Of a stretch of 21,753 bases of DNA, positions 1-5,205 are shown in pieces. Every line of letters starts with the position of its first letter. The stretch's first letter is position 1. The notes under the pieces were generated by a model. That model was not told the origin of the DNA. It saw only the letters and a program-made list of their open reading frames with translations, and did not search any database. The DNA is from a virus. The DNA is taken from positions 685-22,437 of the IMG/VR virus record IMGVR_UViG_3300003324_000627; one strand, 5' to 3'. The translations under genes were made by a program, and so were the position numbers.

Positions 1-48
1 GGGCGCTCCCGGAGCCTCGGCGAGGAGCGCCCCCGCGGGTTCGCCCGC
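1..48. terminator. Double hairpin, end of leftward transcripts
   Basis: Two adjacent stem-loops. The first has a perfect 9-bp stem (gggcgctcc at 1-9 with ggagcgccc at 24-32). The second pairs gcggg (35-39) with cccgc (44-48) across a ttcg tetraloop and is followed by ttt on the plus strand. They sit immediately after the stop codon of the last minus-strand gene (stop at 50-52), where a terminator is expected. The structure could also work rightward. There is no long T run, which is common in high-GC actinobacteria. Confidence 0.6.
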
Positions 49-49
49 T

Positions 50-142
50 TTAGTGGCCTGTCAGCAGAAGCCACCCGCAGACGACGATCACTGCGACGCA
101 GTTGATGTCGCTGGCTAGCCACGCCCGGAGGCGTTCGATCAC
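50..142 (-). CDS. Predicted 30-aa membrane micro-protein
   Basis: A 30-residue reading frame beginning with GTG (140-142). Its start overlaps the TGA stop of the secreted-peptide gene (139-141) as GTGA, the same junction used throughout this genome. The product has a short amphipathic basic start (MIERLRAWLASD) and then one hydrophobic segment (VAVIVVCGWLLL) ending in TGH, so a single membrane-spanning helix is expected. A double hairpin follows the TAA stop directly. Function is unknown. Overlap with a secreted peptide suggests the two are made together at the cell envelope. The call rests on coupling, hydrophobic pattern and terminator position, and no homology is recognised. Confidence 0.5.
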   Translation of the reverse strand: MIERLRAWLASDINCVAVIVVCGWLLLTGH

Positions 143-321
143 AACAGTCCCTGGACGGTGATCAGGTCGGAGAGCACGTCGTCGCAGGAGAGGACGTTGA
201 TCGAGTGGTCAGCCGAACAGGTGCGGGTGTTGTTGTCCGCGGAGGTGCCGTCGGCCAGCGCGGTGCCAGCACCAGCGAAGGCAGCGGCGGCGGTCAACGT
301 GAGGACAGCAAGGGTGCGCAT
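139..321 (-). CDS. Small secreted peptide with Sec signal
   Basis: A 60-aa protein with a classic Sec signal peptide: MRT start, hydrophobic core LAVLTLTAAAAFAGAG, and a likely signal peptidase I site after T-A-L-A near residue 23. The predicted mature part is about 37 residues, polar, with two cysteines (C35 and C46) that could form one disulfide outside the cell. The ATG at 319-321 is chosen because GAAAGG lies just upstream and the signal peptide begins there. An upstream in-frame start would add 27 unlikely Pro/Arg-rich residues. It overlaps the next small membrane gene by 4 bases. A phage-coded exported peptide might alter the lysogen surface, signal, or act against competitors, but no family is recognised. 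Confidence 0.7.
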   Translation of the reverse strand: MRTLAVLTLTAAAAFAGAGTALADGTSADNNTRTCSADHSINVLSCDDVLSDLITVQGLL

Positions 322-432
322 ATCAGCCTTTCGTTGCTGCGCCGGCGCCGGCCGTCTGGCCCCGGGGGGTGGGACGGCGCGTGTCTTGTCGCGGCGGCGC
401 ATCGTTGGGTGTGGTGCGTAGTGGAGCGAGCT

Positions 433-474
433 AGGGGCCCTGCCTCCGATGTAGGGGGGTGGGGGCAGGCCCCT
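433..474. terminator. Hairpin terminator after small membrane gene
   Basis: An imperfect inverted repeat: aggggccctgcc at 433-444 pairs with ggcaggcccct at 464-474 with one bulged base, around a G-rich loop. It lies about 10 bp beyond the TAG stop of the minus-strand gene ending at 484, so it probably ends that transcript. If so, the secreted-peptide gene to the left needs its own promoter between about 322 and 432, where I see no clear consensus. Confidence 0.55.
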
Positions 475-483
475 TCCCCCTCG

Positions 484-606
484 CTAGGGCAGGAATAGCA
501 GCGCGATACCGATGATGAATGCGGCGACGATGGCCCCCGCGAGGATGGCGAGGATCGCCACACCTGCTATCAAAGCGGCCACCTTTGCCAGGGCGCGCAC
601 CACCAC
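484..606 (-). CDS. Predicted 40-aa membrane micro-protein
   Basis: A short frame whose product starts VVVRALAKVAALIAGVAIL and continues hydrophobic to a C-terminal LLFLP. It is almost wholly one long, or two short, membrane segments after a single Arg and Lys. Three consecutive GTG codons (606, 603 and 600) are possible starts and none has a strong ribosome site. 606 is the outermost. A longer version beginning at a GTG near 747 is unlikely because it would start inside the predicted -10 element and run through a hairpin. A promoter-like element lies at 746-774 and a terminator at 433-474, making this a possible single-gene unit. Holin-like or other membrane-active roles are only guesses. Confidence 0.5.
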   Translation of the reverse strand: MVVRALAKVAALIAGVAILAILAGAIVAAFIIGIALLFLP

Positions 607-616
607 GCTGTGTGAA

Positions 617-664
617 ACGACCCGCCCCGTGTTTTCGGGGTGGTGATCCCAGGGAGCGGGTCGT
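617..664 (-). promoter_or_regulatory. Leader stem-loop just upstream of micro-protein start
   Basis: A perfect 9-bp inverted repeat (acgacccgc at 617-625, gcgggtcgt at 656-664) encloses a second small stem (ccccg 625-629 with cgggg 636-640). On the minus strand the structure ends about 11 bases before the GTG at 606. It could be the terminator of the HTH gene that ends at 786, or a leader structure that hides or exposes the start of the membrane micro-protein. The repeat is seen directly and the role is inferred. Confidence 0.5.
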
Positions 665-745
665 GGCTGCCAGCGGGGAACGCAGATTCCGTGAGGACGA
701 ACCGCGTGGGGTCCAGCCGCCGGGCAGATTGTGGGATCTTGCCGC

Positions 746-774
746 ACCGTAACGTCCGCTTTTGTTTATTGCAA
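746..774 (-). promoter_or_regulatory. Candidate leftward promoter for micro-protein gene
   Basis: On the minus strand TTGCAA (769-774), a 17-bp spacer and TACGGT (746-751) match the actinobacterial sigma-A pattern at the most conserved positions. The spacer is unusually AT-rich for this window (ATAAACAAAA). Transcription would start near 739, giving a leader of about 130 nt that contains the hairpin at 617-664. It sits just past the stop of the HTH gene. Confidence 0.4.
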
Positions 775-785
775 CTTTCATTGTG

Positions 786-1610
786 CTAACTGGCTTGTCT
801 GGATTTATCCGATGCACGAGACGCGCCCTTGCGTGTCTTTTTGTGCCGGTATCTGTCCTGTAATGTCGTGAGGACGTCACGGATCCGGTACATCGGCGGC
901 TGGGTATCGGGGGCGGGGGTGAGCCGGCCGCGTGCGGCGTAATTGCGGATCATCGACGAGGTGCAATTCACCCCCACGCAACGCAGGAACGCCGCGATTT
1001 CCACCGCAGTACCCAAGTGTTCTTGGGCGATCTCGCGGAGCTGATGCTGCCGCAGCTCGGTGTTGTGTTCGGCGCCGCAGGCGGGGCAGCGGGCGGTGGG
1101 TTTCCAGGGGACACCGAATAGTTCTTCCCGGCACGTGGCGCCGGCGGATAGTTGGGCGCCACACGGGCCGAGGAATTGGCGCCGGTCGTCGGGGCGGTCG
1201 ATGCGGTGTCGGGCGTGGTGGATCGCGTGGGTGATCTCCTCGACGCATTGGCCGGCGTCGGGGTGCACGCGGATGGTGTCGGTGCGCAGCAGCAGCCAGC
1301 GCGCTATATCCGGGGTGGACAGGGCCTCGGCGGGGCCGAGGAGGTCGGTGGCCCAGGCGGCGAGGGTGTTATGCAGGATCCAGGCGACCTCGGTGACGTC
1401 TTTGAATGGCAGTGGCTGGTCGCCGGTGCCGCGGGTGCTGTCGTATGGGCCGGTGAGCTGGTCCTGGCGGCTGCGGGTGATGTCGAGGTTGGCCAGCAGG
1501 TCGGGGACGTCGCGGAGCTCTATGCGCAGGGCGACTATGCAGTTGTGGCAAATGAACCCGTCGGCGATGGTGGTGTCGCAGCGGCGGCCGGCGCAGCGCC
1601 GGGCCGTCAC
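786..1610 (-). CDS. Zinc-finger and helix-turn-helix DNA-binding protein
   Basis: A 274-aa protein of a kind common in actinobacteriophages. The N-terminus has a compact four-cysteine cluster (C6, C11, C20, C23) that looks like a zinc knuckle. A second metal-binding-like segment follows in the C-terminal half (LGPCGAQLSAGATC, then CPACGAEH). The last third carries a MerR/excisionase-like helix-turn-helix: LGTAVEIAAFLRCVG, then SSMIRNYAARGRL and a wing-like PPMYRIRDVLTTL, ending in a basic tail (KKTRKG). It probably binds phage or host DNA as a transcription regulator, but the target is unknown. The ATG overlaps the stop of the DUF1653 gene as ATGA, so the two are co-translated. Confidence 0.75.
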   Translation of the reverse strand: MTARRCAGRRCDTTIADGFICHNCIVALRIELRDVPDLLANLDITRSRQDQLTGPYDSTRGTGDQPLPFKDVTEVAWILHNTLAAWATDLLGPAEALSTPDIARWLLLRTDTIRVHPDAGQCVEEITHAIHHARHRIDRPDDRRQFLGPCGAQLSAGATCREELFGVPWKPTARCPACGAEHNTELRQHQLREIAQEHLGTAVEIAAFLRCVGVNCTSSMIRNYAARGRLTPAPDTQPPMYRIRDVLTTLQDRYRHKKTRKGASRASDKSRQAS

Positions 1611-1870
1611 TGGGCCTCGCTGTTGTTTCGGTAGAGGCTGCGGGGTCCTGGGCCGAGGTAGGTGAATCGCGCAACGGTTGTGCCGTCGTCGAGGTGCACG
1701 TCCTGGGTGAACTCTGCGAGGCGCCGGACGTTGATGCAGCCCGTGAACGGGTCGTCGAGGGATATGTAGATGACGCAGGGCTCATGATCGGCGGAATTGT
1801 TGCAGTCCCGCGCGAGTAATATGGCTAGATAGTCGTGGCCTTTGTAGTGGCGATATACGCCTAGCTGCAT
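1607..1870 (-). CDS. DUF1653 family protein
   Basis: An 87-aa protein matching the DUF1653 pattern as I remember it: an opening GVYRHYKGHDYLAILLARD, then a short acidic stretch with CVIYISL, then VRRLAEFTQDV and a closing VARFTYL. These small domains are widespread in bacteria and phages, and their biochemical role is not established. The length is typical. The ATG at 1868-1870 has no good ribosome site. A near-palindrome lies 11 bp upstream, so initiation may be from a short leader. It forms a two-gene unit with the HTH protein, joined by an ATGA overlap. Confidence 0.8.
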   Translation of the reverse strand: MQLGVYRHYKGHDYLAILLARDCNNSADHEPCVIYISLDDPFTGCINVRRLAEFTQDVHLDDGTTVARFTYLGPGPRSLYRNNSEAQ

Positions 1871-1880
1871 GTAGTGCAGC

Positions 1881-1895
1881 GTAAAACGCGTTTAC
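1881..1895. promoter_or_regulatory. Near-palindrome gtaaaacgcgtttac, possible operator
   Basis: A 15-bp almost perfect palindrome centred on acgcgt lies 11 bp upstream of the DUF1653 start. The intergenic stretch 1871-1963 is AT-richer than its surroundings and must hold the promoter of the DUF1653/HTH pair, although I cannot pick one -10/-35 pair with confidence. The HTH protein of the same unit, or a phage repressor, could bind here. Confidence 0.35.
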
Positions 1896-1963
1896 CACCC
1901 GAAAACCGGACCACGCTTTCTTAACGGGACGTCACATTTAATGCGAGGATCTATCGTTTAGGG

Positions 1964-2022
1964 CTACCCGCCCGCGGCGTCACATGGGGGGCCATGGCGC
2001 ACGGCGCCCACGGGCGGGGTAG
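1964..2022. terminator. Hairpin region after the 154-aa gene
   Basis: ctacccgcccg (1964-1974) pairs with cgggcggggtag (2011-2022) with one bulge. A second perfect 8-bp stem (gcggtcat 2025-2032 with atgaccgc 2036-2043, loop tct) overlaps the end of the gene that stops at 2029. Together they form a strong structured end for the minus-strand unit to the right. Confidence 0.5.
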
Positions 2023-2028
2023 CGGCGG

Positions 2029-2493
2029 TCATTCTATGACCGCTGCCTCAAGCGCCGGGGATATCCCGGTGGCGCATTCGTCGTGGACCATGGCGTGCGG
2101 TACTGATGCTTTCAGCCCGGCGCCAAGCCTGACCCGTTCATCGTTGGTGTCGGCGCCGATCGCGATGAGCCGGACCGGTTTCCCGTCACCAAGAGCGTCA
2201 CCGCACGCCCAGCACGGCATGTAGTAAGCGTCGTCGTGTCGCTTGAGTGGCTCCTGCGGGGGGCTTTCGCGGGGTTCGCCGAGCGCCCACGGTAGATACA
2301 CCACGTTCGCCGCATTGGGACCGTAATCCGGTTCCACGGTGAGCCGGTAAGGCTTCCCCGTAAAAACGACACTCACCACCGCAGAGAGCGCGTTCTTTCC
2401 GTGATCTTCCAGCTGCGCTACCAGCCCTGCGGCATGGAGCGTTCTAGCGATGTGCACAGCAGCGGACATCACATTGAGCGCTGACGCAACCAC
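2029..2493 (-). CDS. Hypothetical protein with Cys/His metal-site pattern
   Basis: A 154-aa protein I cannot assign to a named family. The first 60 residues are helical and hydrophobic (ALNVMSAAVHIARTLHAAGLVAQLEDHG), followed by a beta-like stretch (FTGKPYRLTVEP). The second half has CWAC and later HDEC about 50 residues apart, the layout of a small zinc-binding domain around a VRLIAIGAD strand. The GTG at 2491-2493 is chosen because GGAAAGGGGG precedes it closely. The gene stands alone between two hairpin terminators. Its upstream region carries an exact 18-bp direct repeat that may control it. Confidence 0.65.
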   Translation of the reverse strand: MVASALNVMSAAVHIARTLHAAGLVAQLEDHGKNALSAVVSVVFTGKPYRLTVEPDYGPNAANVVYLPWALGEPRESPPQEPLKRHDDAYYMPCWACGDALGDGKPVRLIAIGADTNDERVRLGAGLKASVPHAMVHDECATGISPALEAAVIE

Positions 2494-2533
2494 CTCGACA
2501 CCCCCTTTCCGGGATAGCTTGAGAGCGGTGGAC

Positions 2534-2605
2534 CGGGCCCAATCACCCTGCGCCCACCATCACGTGCTCGCTCTACCTGGCAGGAAACGGGCCCAATCAC
2601 CCTGC
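2534..2605. repeat. Exact 18-bp direct repeat pair upstream of 154-aa gene
   Basis: cgggcccaatcaccctgc occurs at 2534-2551 and again at 2588-2605, exactly 54 bp start to start. Both copies lie in the 223-bp non-coding gap between the Lsr2-like gene's terminator and the GTG at 2493. I did not see the 18-mer elsewhere in the window. Paired sites in front of a single-gene unit suggest binding sites for a regulator or promoter-overlapping operators. On the minus strand the core reads GGGTGATTGGGCCC. Confidence 0.7.
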
Positions 2606-2634
2606 TTTCCGCGCGTGACCTTCTCTTCACAATC

Positions 2635-2678
2635 CGGACCGGGGCAGCCGCTTTCCCTTGCGGGATTGCCCCGGTCCG
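2635..2678. terminator. Strong terminator after the Lsr2-like gene
   Basis: A perfect 12-bp GC-rich stem, cggaccggggca (2635-2646) with tgccccggtccg (2667-2678), around a 20-nt loop. It lies 38 bp beyond the stop of the Lsr2-like gene (2717). This is the most stable simple hairpin I found in the window and probably makes the Lsr2-like gene a separate transcript from the unit to its left. Confidence 0.7.
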
Positions 2679-2716
2679 TTAAACCCCTTGATTGAGCGTT
2701 GACTGAGCGCGAATTG

Positions 2717-3121
2717 TTACGCTCCGACGAGCACGGCTTCCTGGAACGCCGGCGACGAGAGCGCCTCGCTGGCGCCGGCGTGCGCCTTCTCGTAACTCTT
2801 GATCACGTCTTCGGGGACCTTGCCGTACGCGGACAGATCCGGGAACCCGTTGTCGCGGGCCCAAGCCCGCACCTTGTCGAGGTACTCGCGGCGGGCCCTG
2901 GCCCGCGCGGATGCTTGTCCGCGCACCTTCGCGCCCGCTGCTGCGGTCGTGCCGACCTTGCGGCCAGCGGCGACGTAGGGGGCGAGGGCATCGCGGAGCT
3001 TGAGGACCTGATCGAAAGTGAGGTCGATCTCATAGGTCACGCGGTCGATACCGAACTCGTGTGTCGAGGCGTCCGGGGAGCCGTCGAGGTCACTCGTGGT
3101 GACCACGCTGGTCTTCTGCAT
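2717..3121 (-). CDS. lsr2: Lsr2-like nucleoid-associated protein
   Basis: A 134-aa protein with the two-domain layout of actinobacterial Lsr2, the xenogeneic silencer that bridges AT-rich DNA. The N-terminal dimerisation domain is clear: VVTTSDLDGS, then EFGIDRVTYEIDLTFDQVLKLRDAL and VAAGRKVG. A basic linker (KVRGQASARARARRE) leads to the C-terminal DNA-binding domain VRAWARDNGFPDLSAYGKVPEDVIKSY. In host Lsr2 the DNA-contact loop is RGR followed by IPADVI. Here the aligned residues are YGK followed by VPEDVI, so the canonical arginine pair is missing. The start is MQKTSVV at 3121, which matches the family N-terminus and has AAGGA upstream, though with long spacing. A phage copy may silence phage genes or counteract host Lsr2. 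Confidence 0.9.
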   Translation of the reverse strand: MQKTSVVTTSDLDGSPDASTHEFGIDRVTYEIDLTFDQVLKLRDALAPYVAAGRKVGTTAAAGAKVRGQASARARARREYLDKVRAWARDNGFPDLSAYGKVPEDVIKSYEKAHAGASEALSSPAFQEAVLVGA

Positions 3122-3184
3122 GTTTGTTGTCTTGATCCTTCCGGGAACGTTCATGATCGCGGTGCGTACGCAGGGGGTGCACGC

Positions 3185-3247
3185 GCACCTTAAACCTGCA
3201 CCTTACATCTCAGCTAACGAGATGAGTTAAACCGCTTGTCAGCTAAC
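3185..3247. promoter_or_regulatory. Repeat-rich control region upstream of lsr2-like gene
   Basis: The gap 3122-3338 is the AT-richest part of the left arm and holds short ordered repeats. gcacctta occurs at 3185-3192 and 3198-3205. An inverted repeat catctc/gagatg lies at 3206-3211 and 3219-3224, and tcagctaac occurs at 3210-3218 and 3239-3247. It must contain the promoter of the Lsr2-like gene. A TTGACA-like CTGACA is present near 3240, but no -10 sits at the right distance, so I do not mark one. tagaca/tgtcta at 3302-3307 and 3336-3341 form a weak stem at the end of the unit to the right. Confidence 0.35.
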
Positions 3248-3338
3248 CATCACCGATTGCTGCCATCGGGTGTCGCTTGAACCACCCCCTCAGTCCTGCT
3301 TTAGACACTATCGAGTGGAGACATACCGACCTGTTTGT

Positions 3339-3455
3339 CTACGCTCCGTATGAGTGGCGGGGGTCACAATCCACGCAACGGCGTGACCTGTCACCGTGGT
3401 TACATCCGGTCTGTAATCTCGGTGACAATCCCCCGGTCGGTTGACCGATGGTCAT
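3339..3455 (-). CDS. Possible 38-aa Cys-rich micro-protein
   Basis: The ATG at 3453-3455 overlaps the TGA stop of the preceding membrane gene (3452-3454) in the ATGA form typical of this operon. The frame runs 38 codons to TAG. The product carries a C-x8-C-x2-C pattern in GCNHGDRSRRCVDC, similar in style to tiny zinc-binding proteins found in actinophages, and ends HSYGA. It would be the last gene of the long leftward operon. The call is tentative because the frame is short and the 4-base overlap could arise by chance. Confidence 0.4.
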   Translation of the reverse strand: MTIGQPTGGLSPRLQTGCNHGDRSRRCVDCDPRHSYGA

Positions 3456-3694
3456 TTGATGCGGGTGCGTACGTAGGCGGTGCCCAGCAGCACCAGCACT
3501 GCCAGGATCCAGCCCGCTGGCCAGATCATCGGGGCCCACGGTTGCGGGCCTGGCATCGCCGCGACCAGCCACGACACCAGCGGGGAGAGCACCGCCAGGG
3601 CGAGGATCCACCAGGATTCGTAGTGGATGCCCCCCGTATCGGGTGGCGGTAGCTGCGGTGGGGGTGGCCAGTCACGATGCAGGATCGGAGACAC
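3452..3694 (-). CDS. Small two-helix membrane protein
   Basis: An 80-aa protein with a proline-rich cytoplasmic-looking start (RDWPPPPQLPPP) followed by two hydrophobic segments, WWILALAVLSPLVSWLVAA and PAGWILAVLVLLGTAYV, and a basic tail TRIK. The GTG start at 3692-3694 has GGAGATGAGGG upstream and overlaps the end of the previous gene by 23 bp. No family is recognised. It could be one of the small envelope proteins that early phage operons often carry. Confidence 0.65.
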   Translation of the reverse strand: MSPILHRDWPPPPQLPPPDTGGIHYESWWILALAVLSPLVSWLVAAMPGPQPWAPMIWPAGWILAVLVLLGTAYVRTRIK

Positions 3695-4145
3695 GCGCTG
3701 CCCTCATCTCCATGAGTTTGTTGTGGGCAGCGCGCAGCGCCGCCCCCCACGATGCGTCGGGGAATCTCGCCCGCAGCCTGGCGCGGGACTCTTCATCCAT
3801 ATCGTCTTTCAACGCGGCGTCCTGGACTTGTTGGGCGGCGCGGATCACCGCTATAGCGCCTCGGGTGATGACATAGCCGCGGGGTTTCAGCGTCTCGGCG
3901 AGCCCGGCGATGGATTCGTCATTGCCGTCGGGATACATCATTTCGAGTGGCACCCCGAGGTGGTACAAGGCGACGCCGCCGATGCAGGCCGGGTAAAGCG
4001 CGCCGTCGCCGTCTTCTGCGACGTAGACGCAGGCGCTGGCGTCTTCGATGGGGGATTCGTAGAGGTAGCCGGGGCCTTTTGTTTTCACGGCGTAGCGCAG
4101 GCCTTTGAGCGCGTCGTCTTCGTCAATGACCAGTTTCAGTGTCAT
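3672..4145 (-). CDS. Conserved phage-type hypothetical protein
   Basis: A 157-aa acidic protein starting MTLKLVIDEDDALKG. A central part (CVYVAEDGDG, then CIGGVALYHLGVPLEMM) resembles a small conserved family seen in actinobacteriophages whose function is not known. A helical C-terminal half (AIAVIRAAQQVQD, ALRAAHNKLMEMRAA) follows. The ATG at 4145 overlaps the stop of the XRE gene as ATGA. The longer in-frame extension upstream is Arg-rich and is the shadow of that gene. Its place directly after an HTH regulator suggests co-expression but no specific role. Confidence 0.65.
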   Translation of the reverse strand: MTLKLVIDEDDALKGLRYAVKTKGPGYLYESPIEDASACVYVAEDGDGALYPACIGGVALYHLGVPLEMMYPDGNDESIAGLAETLKPRGYVITRGAIAVIRAAQQVQDAALKDDMDEESRARLRARFPDASWGAALRAAHNKLMEMRAARVSDPAS

Positions 4146-4612
4146 GAGACGTCTCCGATTCGGGGCCCGATGACGATTTCGCTCGCGGACCCGGGTTCCC
4201 ATTGCAGCCCGTTCTCCAGCGCCTGCAACGTGGCCGGTGAGTAGGCGTCACGTCGGGCGGTTTCGATGCGCCCCAGCGTGTTGAGGGACAGTCCGGCGAG
4301 GCGGGACAGGTCCCGCTGGGACAGGCCGAGTTGTTGACGGCGCTCGCGGACAGCTCGGGCGAGCCCATGCCAGCCGGCGTCTTCGGCCCTGCGGGTTATG
4401 GGCTGTTCCGGGGGTCGCTGCGGTGTGGGTTGTTCAGCGATGGTGGGTGCGTGCCCGGCAGCGAGTCGGAGCATCCCGGCGGCGAGCACGAGCGCTGAGA
4501 TCGTTTGGGGGCGGGGTTGGTTGTGGGCTTCGGCGGCGACGGCGGCGTCGACTACCTCGGCGGCGTGGTCGATGGCGGCTCGCAAGTCGCTGATGGTCAT
4601 GATCGGGGTCAT
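4142..4612 (-). CDS. XRE-family HTH protein with N-terminal extension
   Basis: A 156-aa protein. The C-terminal half is a clear Cro/CI-type helix-turn-helix: LARAVRERRQQLGLSQRDL, then SRLAGLSLNTLGRIETA and a closing helix PATLQALENGLQ. The N-terminal 80 residues are alanine-rich helices followed by a proline-rich linker (PTPQRPPEQP). Unlike a CI repressor it has no peptidase-like C-terminus, and it lies inside the early operon rather than at the divergent control region. It is therefore more likely an operon-internal or anti-repressor type regulator. The ATG at 4612 overlaps the preceding stop as ATGA, with AGGAG upstream. A second in-frame ATG at 4600 is possible. Confidence 0.75.
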   Translation of the reverse strand: MTPIMTISDLRAAIDHAAEVVDAAVAAEAHNQPRPQTISALVLAAGMLRLAAGHAPTIAEQPTPQRPPEQPITRRAEDAGWHGLARAVRERRQQLGLSQRDLSRLAGLSLNTLGRIETARRDAYSPATLQALENGLQWEPGSASEIVIGPRIGDVS

Positions 4613-4866
4613 AGTTCGACGGGCTCCTGGTCCGGTGGTGGGCATTTGCACCAGCCGGGTTGTTCTTGACAGGCGATGCAGAACCCGTCCTTGTCGACTG
4701 GTGGGCCACCGAGGTCGGGCTGCGGGACGGTGGCGTTGCGGACGGTGGCTGGGGTTTGCCATGTGCCGTAGAGGCCGGCGGAGGCGAGGTGCGCGGCGGT
4801 AGCGCGCCACGAATCCACCTCGGCGGGCTTAGGTTGCGGCTGCCGCTTGCGGCGCCGGCGGCTCAC
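4609..4866 (-). CDS. Small zinc-ribbon-like protein
   Basis: An 85-aa protein starting at the GTG (4864-4866), which overlaps the stop of the membrane gene before it as GTGA. The N-terminus is strongly basic (SRRRRKRQPQPKP), the middle has WRATAAHLASAGLYGTWQ, and the end carries four cysteines in a tight pattern, C-x2-C-x6-C-x-C (FCIACQEQPGWCKC), before an acidic tail. This suggests a small zinc-binding, possibly nucleic-acid-binding, protein. No specific family is recognised. Confidence 0.65.
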   Translation of the reverse strand: MSRRRRKRQPQPKPAEVDSWRATAAHLASAGLYGTWQTPATVRNATVPQPDLGGPPVDKDGFCIACQEQPGWCKCPPPDQEPVEL

Positions 4867-5198
4867 GTCTGCTCCCGCTGGAGCGTGTTGTAGGCCTGGG
4901 CGCGGACTGTCGCCTCGGTTTCTGCCTCGAACAGGGCTTGGAGATCGTCCGCGGGAACGCTGCACATGGTTTCGCGTTGGAGGACTTTCCGGTGCCGGGG
5001 CCACCAGCGGGCCAACAGTTGGACCCCTACCTCGGCCAGGCCACTGCCCCGGATTGTGGTGTAGGGCACCCAGCGGGCGGTGCGCTCGGCGCGTTTACGC
5101 CGAGCGTCACCTACTGCCACCGAGATCGCGCACACCGTGAAGAACAGCCCACCGCAAACGACGAGACCGATCAGTGGGTAGAACACGACCTTGAGCAC
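4863..5198 (-). CDS. Single-pass membrane protein
   Basis: A 111-aa protein with one N-terminal hydrophobic segment (FYPLIGLVVCGGLFFTVCAI) followed by a basic stretch (RRKRAERTARW) and a helical, acidic C-terminus (LQALFEAETEATVRAQAYN). The topology is therefore outside or short N-terminus and cytoplasmic C-terminus. The GTG at 5196-5198 with GGTGAG upstream is chosen. A TTG at 5222 would add eight residues (MSTAGEIP) and overlap the lipoprotein gene by 17 bp, and cannot be excluded. Its position next to the SPFH lipoprotein suggests a shared membrane function. Confidence 0.65.
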   Translation of the reverse strand: MLKVVFYPLIGLVVCGGLFFTVCAISVAVGDARRKRAERTARWVPYTTIRGSGLAEVGVQLLARWWPRHRKVLQRETMCSVPADDLQALFEAETEATVRAQAYNTLQREQT

Positions 5199-5205
5199 GG
5201 GAATC

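Noticed and set aside
431-880. Minus-strand open frame of 149 codons overlapping the 40-aa membrane gene
   Set aside because: The product is Arg/Pro/Gly-rich without domain features, there is no ribosome site before its ATG at 781, and it spans a promoter-like element, a hairpin and a terminator.
1964-2032. 22-codon frame beginning in an ATGA overlap after the 154-aa gene
   Set aside because: It is very short, Gly/Pro/Ala-rich, and almost wholly made of the terminator hairpin arms.
2469-2632. Minus-strand frame in which the 18-bp repeats fall in phase (54 bp apart)
   Set aside because: It starts from a GTG without a ribosome site directly after a terminator and has a low-information product. 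The strong ribosome site belongs to the GTG at 2493 in another frame. The repeats are better explained as regulatory sites.
4609-5004. Longer 131-aa version of the zinc-ribbon gene
   Set aside because: The extra N-terminal residues are the Arg/Pro-rich shadow of the membrane gene. The GTG at 4866 in a GTGA overlap is a better start.
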